Origin: Deltaproteobacteria bacterium
Lineage (GTDB): Bacteria; Desulfobacterota; DSM-4660; Desulfatiglandales; B25-G16
Length of the DNA: 13,017 nt
Direction of reading: 5' to 3'
Assembly: GCA_018400255.1 (NCBI GenBank)
Contig: JAGYMO010000028.1
Span: forward strand, 1 to 13,017
Position 1 is the first letter of the stretch, and each line of letters starts with the position of its first letter. A model generated the notes under the pieces. That model made no database searches. It was not told the origin of the DNA and saw only the letters and a list, made by a program, of their open reading frames with translations. This document shows positions 7,843-13,017 of this stretch, one piece after another. Position numbers and translations under genes: made by a program.

Positions 7843-8130
7843 CTAGTCCTTATGGTTTATCTTTCTCCGCAGTACGCCAGATGTTCTGAACACTATAACC
7901 CTCCGTGCCCTTAGATTCAAATCTTTTCTCGTCTGTGGATTTCTACCCTTTCTCGCAGCCTTATCTTTAACGATGAACTTACCAAAGCCGCTGATAAGCA
8001 AAGATTCTCCCTTTGACAGACTTTTCTTCATCGTTTCCAATAGACTCTCAACAACCCTTCTTGACTGGTTCTTGCTCAGCCCTGCCTGATTATAAACGCT
8101 ATCAATTATTTTTTCTTTGGTTAGCGCCAT
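7843..8130 (-). CDS. ihfA: IHF alpha-like HU/IHF family DNA-bending protein
   Basis: This 95-residue protein of the HU/IHF family bends DNA in recombination, replication and transcription complexes. MALTKEKIIDSVYNQAGLSK is the dimerisation start, SGFGKF the conserved turn and GRNPQT the tip of the DNA-binding arm, where the proline intercalates. ARRVIVFR after the arm is typical of IHF alpha, whereas HU usually has a different, less Arg-rich sequence there. Arg replaces the usual Gly after NPQT. The ATG at 8130 is chosen because a strong AAGGAGG lies eight bases ahead and because the family starts with MALTK; a longer frame with a TTG at 8169 is unlikely. The gene follows coaD by 4 bases and its ribosome site overlaps the end of coaD, so they are cotranscribed and translationally coupled. 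IHF alpha is my preferred call over HU; no beta subunit gene is in the window. Confidence 0.85.
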   Translation of the reverse strand: MALTKEKIIDSVYNQAGLSKNQSRRVVESLLETMKKSLSKGESLLISGFGKFIVKDKAARKGRNPQTRKDLNLRARRVIVFRTSGVLRRKINHKD

Positions 8131-8134
8131 TCCA

Positions 8135-8656
8135 TTATCCTCCTTGATTATTAGGTTTATTGTGTCCAAATTTTTCTTTCAACTTTTGACATACTATTTC
8201 AGGCACAAGACCTTTTACAGAGCCGTTATAAAAAGCTGCCTCTTTAATTATAGTAGAGCTAATGTAAAGCCATTTATAATCAGTCATCATAAAAATAGTC
8301 TCGATACTTCTGTCTAACCTTCTATTCATTAATGACATCTGAAATTCAAACTCAAAATCAGAAAGTGCCCTCATGCCCCGTAATACAACATTAGTCTTTT
8401 TACTTGTCACGTAGTCAACAAGTAAGCAGTCAAAGGAGTCAACAAAAACGTGCCCAACATTTTTTACTGCCTCCCTTACCATCTCTACCCTTTCCTCTAA
8501 CGTAAAAAGAGTTTTTTTCATGGGATTCGCTGATACAGCAATAGTAACAGAGTCAAACATGGTTAATGCCCTTCGTGTAATACTAATATGGCCATTTGTA
8601 ATGGGGTCGAAAGAGCCTGGATAAATTATCATTCTTTTTGAATTATTCTTTTTCAT
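8135..8656 (-). CDS. coaD: Phosphopantetheine adenylyltransferase
   Basis: This enzyme transfers AMP from ATP to 4'-phosphopantetheine, the penultimate step of coenzyme A synthesis, in the cytoplasm. The nucleotidyltransferase motif is YPGSFDPITNGH (with the TxGH signature), LRGMR lies mid-protein and ISSTIIKE is the second nucleotide-binding motif. The frame gives 173 residues; family members are about 160. The ATG at 8656 overlaps rsmD by 14 bases. An in-frame ATG at 8632 would start at MIIYPGSFDP (165 residues), closer to the E. coli start, and would leave a 10-base gap after rsmD. Neither has a strong ribosome site, so the start is open. The gene sits between rsmD and ihfA in one operon, and the rsmD-coaD pairing is very common in bacteria. 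Confidence 0.95.
   Translation of the reverse strand: MKKNNSKRMIIYPGSFDPITNGHISITRRALTMFDSVTIAVSANPMKKTLFTLEERVEMVREAVKNVGHVFVDSFDCLLVDYVTSKKTNVVLRGMRALSDFEFEFQMSLMNRRLDRSIETIFMMTDYKWLYISSTIIKEAAFYNGSVKGLVPEIVCQKLKEKFGHNKPNNQGG
8139..8145 (-). promoter_or_regulatory. Strong ribosome binding site of ihfA, inside the end of coaD
   Basis: Read on the - strand this is AAGGAGG, eight bases ahead of ATG at 8130. It overlaps the last Gly codons of coaD, tying ihfA translation to coaD. Confidence 0.85.
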
Positions 8657-9215
8657 TGTAGATATACATTCCTATTAGTGTCATTCCATAGGATCTGCTG
8701 AGCTTTAGTTGAAGATTCTTGATATAATCAGGCAATGCATCGGTATCGTTTGTGGATGTTTCTACAACTATAGTACTGCTTTTATGGAATAGATTATTTG
8801 TATATAATTTATCTATTGTCGGTTGAATGTACCCCTTACCATAGGGTGGGTCAATAAAGATTATGTCAAATTTGTTTAAACCCTCACTGCTCAAATGATT
8901 TAATCCATCCGGTAGATATTTTTTTAAAACAGTTGATAATTCCTCGTAGGTGCATATAGCAAGGTTTTTTTTGATTAAGGATATCGCTTCACGTGAATTA
9001 TCTACAAAAACGGCCCTTGTCGCCCCCCTACTAAGAGATTCAATTCCTAGGCTGCCACTCCCAGCAAATAAGTCGAGTACAGAGAAACCAGTTAATGTCT
9101 GCCCTAGTATGTTGAAGATAGAACTTCTAGCCCTGTCTGACGTAGGCCGTATATTCATTCCCTTTTTAATGGGTGATAGTCTTCTTCCCCTTTCACCTCC
9201 GCCTGTAATTCTCAT
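8643..9215 (-). CDS. rsmD: 16S rRNA (guanine(966)-N2)-methyltransferase
   Basis: This S-adenosylmethionine-dependent enzyme methylates the N2 of G966 in 16S rRNA during small-subunit assembly. MRITGGGERGRRL is the typical RsmD N-terminus, followed by RPTSDRARSSIFNIL. VLDLFAGSGSLGIE is the SAM-binding loop (motif I) and FIDPPYGKGY contains the DPPY catalytic motif IV of N2-guanine methyltransferases. I chose the ATG at 9215 (190 residues) because it matches the family start. A longer frame from TTG at 9257 adds 14 residues without similarity to the family. It leads the rsmD-coaD-ihfA operon; its stop lies within or just before the start of coaD. No strong promoter is visible immediately upstream. 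Confidence 0.93.
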   Translation of the reverse strand: MRITGGGERGRRLSPIKKGMNIRPTSDRARSSIFNILGQTLTGFSVLDLFAGSGSLGIESLSRGATRAVFVDNSREAISLIKKNLAICTYEELSTVLKKYLPDGLNHLSSEGLNKFDIIFIDPPYGKGYIQPTIDKLYTNNLFHKSSTIVVETSTNDTDALPDYIKNLQLKLSRSYGMTLIGMYIYNEKE

Positions 9216-9513
9216 AATATTTCGCAACCGGCAGAAGATTTTGTCCCTTAAAGCCAAGCATTTTTGTAAGGAAAAAACCTTTAGCCATATAGCAGTAAAA
9301 CTCTATTCTATTTGACTGTGAATGCGTTGTTTTGATTCATAAAACCCATAGACATTACACAAAAATGAACCCTAAGCTATCTAATAAAAAACTCATAAGT
9401 TTTAGCAATAATTGTTTGATGAACACGTAATAAAAATGCACGAAATTGGAGCCAAGGAAGATTATAAGTATTCAATTTAACTCTGGATTTTCTGGGTCAG
9501 TCTATCAGGTTTC
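9216..9513. other. Gap between pssA and rsmD
   Basis: About 298 bases between two - strand genes with no convincing gene. A 31-codon - strand frame here looks random. A perfect - strand TATAAT lies at 9461-9466, but no good -35 precedes it; if used, rsmD would have a leader of about 240 bases. No strong T-tailed hairpin follows pssA. This gap probably separates two transcription units, but neither terminator nor promoter is clear. Confidence 0.5.
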
Positions 9514-10314
9514 TTATAATCCGTTTTTCGTGTTGTATGTTTCCTTTTTCTCAACAGAGGATTTATGTTTCATAAAAGTCTTTATGTGTTTTTGGATAAT
9601 CCAATAAATGGTGATTATAGGGCCTGAAATAACATAGGCTGCTGAAAAAAGGAACAACATTAGGACTGGTTTATATGCCACGATAACAAACATAAGTATA
9701 ATGGCAACAAGTACGTTAAAAGGCTTCTTCTTAAATAATTCAAGGTCTTTAAAGCTAAGATAATCAATTGCGCTAACCATAAGAAAAGATAAAGTATAAA
9801 TTGCTCCTAAGGTAATAATTGGTTTATTTTGAGTTAGTCCTCCTCGAGTGTCAATAAAAAAAATAAATATAGCGATAAAAATGGCAGCGCCAGGTATTGG
9901 TAGTCCCTTGAAATGCTTGGACTCAACATCATTTTTTTGGACATTAAACCTGGCAAGTCTCAATGCCCCACATATGATGTATAGAAATACGGCTAGCCAG
10001 CCGAACCTTCCAAAAGGCTCGAGGGACCAGAGAAAGACCAGTATGCCGGGGGCAACGCCAAAGGCCACAAGGTCAGATAGTGAATCATATTCGGCCCCGA
10101 AGTGGCTGCTGGTATGAGTATACCGGGCAGTTTTTCCATCCAAAGCGTCAAAAAGGGAAGAAATCAGGATAGCAATAGCCGCGGCATGGTATCTTCCCTG
10201 GATGGCAGCAATAATAGCATAAAAGCCCCCGAAAAGGCTGCAGGAGGTAAAAAGGTTGGGGAGTATATATACGCCTTTTCTGTCCCCTTTATTTGTCCGT
10301 CTCTTTTTTTTCAT
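9514..10314 (-). CDS. pssA: CDP-diacylglycerol-serine O-phosphatidyltransferase
   Basis: This integral membrane enzyme makes phosphatidylserine from CDP-diacylglycerol and serine. It carries a complete CDP-alcohol phosphotransferase signature, D-G-x2-A-R-x8-G-x3-D-x3-D: counted from ATG at 10314, D59-G60, A63-R64, G73, D77 and D81, within FDALDGKTARYTH and FGAEYDSLSD. About six to eight hydrophobic segments follow, including GWLAVFLYIICGALRLARF. A basic N-terminus (KKKRR) precedes the first membrane segment and a lysine/glutamate-rich tail ends the protein. This is the integral-membrane type of PssA found in Bacillus and many other bacteria, not the E. coli phospholipase-D-like type. The ATG at 10314 (266 residues) lies two bases past the psd stop codon; a TTG at 10332 would add six residues and overlap psd. 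Psd decarboxylates its product, so the pair makes phosphatidylethanolamine. Confidence 0.94.
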   Translation of the reverse strand: MKKKRRTNKGDRKGVYILPNLFTSCSLFGGFYAIIAAIQGRYHAAAIAILISSLFDALDGKTARYTHTSSHFGAEYDSLSDLVAFGVAPGILVFLWSLEPFGRFGWLAVFLYIICGALRLARFNVQKNDVESKHFKGLPIPGAAIFIAIFIFFIDTRGGLTQNKPIITLGAIYTLSFLMVSAIDYLSFKDLELFKKKPFNVLVAIILMFVIVAYKPVLMLFLFSAAYVISGPIITIYWIIQKHIKTFMKHKSSVEKKETYNTKNGL

Positions 10315-10315
10315 T

Positions 10316-10975
10316 TTATGTAATATATCCAATTACTGTTTGGCCGGCCTTAACCTTTTGACCTTTTTGTACTGTAATCTCGCTATTTGTTGGAAGATAT
10401 ACCTCAAGTCTTGACCCAAACCTTATAAGGCCAAATCTTTGGCCTGACTCTACATTATCTCTTTCTTTAACCCAGCATGCTATGCGCCTGGCAATTAAAC
10501 CTGCTATCTGGACAAAGGCGATTTTTTTATCGTTATATGTTTCTAATGTTATAATATTATGTTCATTATATTGAGATGCCTTATCCATGTTTGCGGAAAA
10601 AAATTTACCTGGTGTATAACAAATATCTAATATCACTCCCTTTATGGGTATTCTGTTTATATGGGCATTAAAGAGCGACATGAAGATACTTATCTTTATT
10701 GATGAATGTTTATAATTATGATCGCCTTTCTCTAATTTTTCTATAGATAGAATCTTTCCATCTGCGGGTGTCAAAACAGCATTTTCATCTACCGGTGAAA
10801 TCCTGTTAGGATCACGAAAAAAGTAGACAATAAACAGGGTTATTATAGACATAACAACAAAGAGAGAGACGAGGTGAAAAATTCCCGCAACGATTGCTAT
10901 AGCTGCCCCAATAATTATAAAAGGCAACCCCTCCCTTGCTATTGGTAATGTACTGTTTATTCTTTTTTGATTCAT
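10316..10975 (-). CDS. psd: Phosphatidylserine decarboxylase, short form
   Basis: This 219-residue pyruvoyl enzyme converts phosphatidylserine to phosphatidylethanolamine. FFRDPNR after an N-terminal membrane hairpin (about residues 19-52) and LTPADGKILSIE are family signatures. MSLFNAHINRIPIKG holds the conserved His region. The self-cleavage site is the G-S pair in RFGSRLEVYLP: G187/S188, so S188 should become the pyruvoyl group of a short alpha chain of about 32 residues. The length fits the short Psd form rather than the roughly 300-residue E. coli enzyme. A good promoter lies about 35 bases upstream, and pssA starts directly after the stop, so the two form one unit. The ATG start has no clear ribosome site. 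Confidence 0.94.
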   Translation of the reverse strand: MNQKRINSTLPIAREGLPFIIIGAAIAIVAGIFHLVSLFVVMSIITLFIVYFFRDPNRISPVDENAVLTPADGKILSIEKLEKGDHNYKHSSIKISIFMSLFNAHINRIPIKGVILDICYTPGKFFSANMDKASQYNEHNIITLETYNDKKIAFVQIAGLIARRIACWVKERDNVESGQRFGLIRFGSRLEVYLPTNSEITVQKGQKVKAGQTVIGYIT

Positions 10976-11009
10976 TAAAGTGTTCTAATTAGCTTATATT
11001 TTAGATGTC

Positions 11010-11038
11010 TATATAATATAAATCTGACCTCTTGTCAA
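11010..11038 (-). promoter_or_regulatory. Sigma70-type promoter for psd-pssA
   Basis: On the - strand a consensus TTGACA (11038-11033), a 17-base spacer and TATATA (11015-11010) precede psd by about 35 bases. The -35 is perfect and the -10 matches at four of six positions, with overlapping T/A alternatives. It lies in the 159-base gap after tsaB, giving psd-pssA its own transcription start. Confidence 0.6.
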
Positions 11039-11134
11039 TATAAGTGAAAAATACTGTCCACAAAAACATACTATAGAGTTGAGAAACAGTACGTATATGG
11101 CATAGTGAATTTATGGAATTTTTGGCTAAACGTA

Positions 11135-11833
11135 TTAGGTGCTGTTAGGCATATTTTTCGTCATTCGTATATCAGCCCCCCTCATATACAGGGGTTCAAG
11201 GTTGTTTAGAGCGCCTTGGCTTCCTTTCCGAATTTCTTTCAGTCCTAAAGCGCCAATAGCTGATGCCCTAAGGTTCCACATGTGTGCTGGTGCACGTATA
11301 CAATATTCATTAGATTGCTGCCTCAGGATTGTTGCCTGATCAGGATAATCATTTCCTATTAGTATGGTTTTGTTTTCTATTATAGAGCCAATATCCTCAA
11401 TTTTTAGGCATGTACATTGCTTTACTTCTAAAAGCTCGTTATTATCGCTCCATCTGAATAAAGCCGTGAATACCTCGCCCTTTCGAGAAGTTACAAAAGG
11501 GCATATATCTTCCTTAATGAATGGAATTTGGTATGCCAGAGCCTCTAATGTAGAAACCCCTACTGCCGGTATAGTGAGGTATTCAGATAGCCCCTTAACA
11601 ATGGAGAGCCCTATTCTAATACCTGTAAAGCTGCCTGGTCCGATTGCCACGATTAAACCATCAAGCATTGAGAGGGTTATATGCACCCTGGCAAGAAGCT
11701 CGTCTATCGAGGGCATCAAATTTCTATAGTGACTCAATTTCGAAGGCAGTATGTATTCACCGAGCAAAACTTCATCATCCATTACTGCGATGCTGTATTG
11801 TCTAATTGAGGTATTTAAAGATAGCGTTTTCAA
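11135..11833 (-). CDS. tsaB: tRNA t6A37 threonylcarbamoyl-transfer protein TsaB
   Basis: TsaB is the non-catalytic ASKHA-fold partner of TsaD; with TsaE and TsaC it installs N6-threonylcarbamoyl on A37 of ANN-decoding tRNAs. KTLSLNTS at the start matches the usual xILAIDTS opening, and AIGPGSFTGIRIGL is the family hallmark around residues 63-76, followed by VGVSTLEALAYQ. At 232 residues it has normal length, including the C-terminal part that contacts partners. The initiation codon is TTG at 11833: no ATG fits, since the next Met is residue 18, beyond the first beta strand. No strong ribosome site is visible. It follows rseP by 13 bases and is probably read with it. Confidence 0.93.
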   Translation of the reverse strand: MKTLSLNTSIRQYSIAVMDDEVLLGEYILPSKLSHYRNLMPSIDELLARVHITLSMLDGLIVAIGPGSFTGIRIGLSIVKGLSEYLTIPAVGVSTLEALAYQIPFIKEDICPFVTSRKGEVFTALFRWSDNNELLEVKQCTCLKIEDIGSIIENKTILIGNDYPDQATILRQQSNEYCIRAPAHMWNLRASAIGALGLKEIRKGSQGALNNLEPLYMRGADIRMTKNMPNST

Positions 11834-11846
11834 TGTAGAGTCTTTA

Positions 11847-12926
11847 TTAATGATTGGTTAATATTCTTATTATATCATTATAAAAGACAATAACCATTAA
11901 CAAAATAAGAAGAAAGAAGCCAATCTTTTGAGCTAACTCCCGCTTTTTAAGGCTAACAGGCTTTTTAATTACCATTTCTATCAAAAAGAAAACTATCATG
12001 CCTCCGTCCAGGACTGGGACAGGCAAAAGGTTTAATATGGCAAGGTTGATGCTAATAAGTGCCATAAAGGGGAATAAATAGCCCAAGTTCTCTCTAGCTA
12101 TATCTCCTGTTAGCTGGCCTATCATGATAGGGCCACCAAGCGTTTCAAGCGGCACAACACCTTGAAAAAGCTTAATAATTGTTATTACTGTTAATGATGT
12201 AATCTCCCATGTTTTTTCGGTTGCTTTTACTAGGGCTTGAAAAGGGTTTAATTTATATTTACTTATATTTCCGCTTGCTACTATTCCTATCAGCGCCGAT
12301 TTGATATCTTCACCAAAAATATTCTTAACAACTTCCTCTTCAGGGCAAACAGTTACTTTTATTCTTTTACCACCCCTATTGATTACAACATCTAAGTCAT
12401 TGCCCGCATTATTCTCTACAAATTTTTTTATATCCATCCATTCATTAATTTTATTCCCCTCAATATATTCTATAGTATCGCCTTTCATGATTTTTGCCTT
12501 ATCAGCAGGTGAGTTCACTCTGACTTGGCCAATTTCAGCAGTCATAGCGGTGTAACCTGAGATAGAGTAAATGCCAAGAAAAAGCAAGAAGGCTAATATA
12601 AAATTAAAGGTAGGGCCAGCAGCGGCAATAGCTATCCTTTTTAATGGTGACTGAGCAGAAAACGATCTGCCTTCCTCCTCCAAAGTTATGTCATCATCAT
12701 TATCCTCGCCTAACATTTTAACATAGCCCCCTAATGGAAAGGCGGAAATGATGTATTCAGTTTCCCCTAATTTTTTACCTATAACCTTTGGGCCAAAGCC
12801 AAGAGAGAATTTTAACACCTTTACGTTGAACAATTTGGCTATGATGAAATGACCAAACTCATGGAAGGTTATCAACACACCAAGCACTATTGCAAATGGA
12901 ATTATATAATATAAAACAGTACTCAT
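11847..12926 (-). CDS. rseP: RseP/RasP-type site-2 intramembrane zinc metalloprotease
   Basis: This 359-residue membrane protease cuts substrates within the bilayer, classically anti-sigma factors such as RseA or leftover signal peptides. The first membrane segment contains HEFGH (H22, E23, H26), the zinc-binding and catalytic site. LLPVPVLDGG near the C-terminus supplies the third zinc ligand, D307. Between them, about residues 115-205, is one PDZ domain (VRVNSPADKAKIMKGDTIEYI) in the periplasmic part. The length fits the single-PDZ class common outside gamma-proteobacteria, where E. coli RseP has two PDZ domains and 450 residues. The FSLGFGPKVIG and FPLGGYVKMLGE segments are also typical. 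No sigma factor or anti-sigma gene is in the window, so the substrate is unknown. Its usual upstream neighbour, dxr, would lie beyond the right edge. Confidence 0.95.
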   Translation of the reverse strand: MSTVLYYIIPFAIVLGVLITFHEFGHFIIAKLFNVKVLKFSLGFGPKVIGKKLGETEYIISAFPLGGYVKMLGEDNDDDITLEEEGRSFSAQSPLKRIAIAAAGPTFNFILAFLLFLGIYSISGYTAMTAEIGQVRVNSPADKAKIMKGDTIEYIEGNKINEWMDIKKFVENNAGNDLDVVINRGGKRIKVTVCPEEEVVKNIFGEDIKSALIGIVASGNISKYKLNPFQALVKATEKTWEITSLTVITIIKLFQGVVPLETLGGPIMIGQLTGDIARENLGYLFPFMALISINLAILNLLPVPVLDGGMIVFFLIEMVIKKPVSLKKRELAQKIGFFLLILLMVIVFYNDIIRILTNH

Positions 12927-12976
12927 AATTTATCGTGTATAATGATTGCTAAAACTTTATTAAAAACATTGTAAGC

Positions 12977-13000
12977 GTTCACAGGTTCAAAGGTTCAGGG
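12977..13000. repeat. Three tandem 8-base units (GTTCAnRG-like)
   Basis: GTTCACAG, GTTCAAAG and GTTCAGGG follow one another without gaps, sharing GTTCA and the final G. They lie in the intergenic space upstream of rseP, about 50 bases before its start. The unit resembles short GGTTCA-type intergenic repeats, but whether it recurs in this genome cannot be seen here. Confidence 0.55.
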
Positions 13001-13017
13001 TTGCCTTCCTGCCTATG

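Noticed and set aside
9190..9290. 31-codon - strand frame just ahead of and overlapping rsmD
   Set aside because: No ribosome site, random-looking composition, and it overlaps the conserved rsmD N-terminus out of frame.
8950..9315. 121-codon + strand open frame opposite rsmD
   Set aside because: It lies antisense to the well-supported rsmD, has low-complexity composition and no recognisable motif; a shadow frame.
9848..10323. Two + strand open frames opposite pssA
   Set aside because: The CDP-alcohol phosphotransferase signature on the - strand explains the sequence; these frames look random.
11040..11110. TACTGT/ACAGTA inverted pair after tsaB as a terminator
   Set aside because: On the - strand a short T-run follows, but six-base A/T-rich arms with a loop of about 30 bases are too weak to call.
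11364..11729. 121-codon + strand open frame opposite tsaB
   Set aside because: Antisense to tsaB's conserved regions; no family pattern or ribosome site.
12977..13005. tRNA T-arm (GGTTCAA-like string)
   Set aside because: No acceptor stem, D-arm or anticodon arm around it; the string is part of a tandem octamer.
1..13017. CRISPR array, insertion sequence or prophage
   Set aside because: No regularly spaced repeats, transposase or phage genes, and no terminal inverted repeats seen.

Overview
This is a low-GC (roughly 38-40% by eye) bacterial chromosomal window. The envelope and nucleoid genes (RlpA lipoprotein with SPOR, IHF-alpha-like protein, Psd/PssA, RseP) indicate a Gram-negative. The HDOD-GAF-kinase plus multi-PAS hybrid kinase and the order of the housekeeping genes resemble Desulfobacterota ('Deltaproteobacteria') or Nitrospirota-type genomes. 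That taxonomic guess is inference from gene content only.

The window has two halves that meet tail to tail at about base 7842. The left half reads on the + strand: the 3' tail of an unrecognised gene (1-138), a Y-family DNA polymerase IV (dinB), an HDOD-GAF-histidine kinase, a REC-PAS-PAS-kinase-REC hybrid kinase, a small secreted cohesin-like protein, and an RlpA/SPOR lipoprotein. The right half reads on the - strand. In transcription order it holds rseP, tsaB, psd, pssA, rsmD, coaD and an ihfA-like gene.

The - strand genes are conserved housekeeping functions: site-2 protease, tRNA t6A synthesis, phosphatidylethanolamine synthesis, 16S rRNA methylation, CoA synthesis and a nucleoid/bending protein. 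psd-pssA has its own good promoter candidate (TTGACA, 17-base spacer, TATATA), so this strand is probably at least two or three transcription units rather than one. The + strand is more accessory. The two kinases sit 34 bases apart and probably form one signalling unit with no DNA-binding output encoded beside them. The cohesin-like and RlpA genes overlap by 10 bases and suggest a coupled envelope pair. Their shared upstream region has a perfect 7-base dyad just ahead of an extended -10 element.

I see no tRNA, rRNA, CRISPR array, insertion sequence or prophage. No gene looks frameshifted. The least explained items are the HDOD-kinase/hybrid-kinase pair, the cohesin-like/RlpA pair with its dyad, and a short 8-base-period repeat at the right edge. 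Nothing here amounts by itself to a demonstrably new system.
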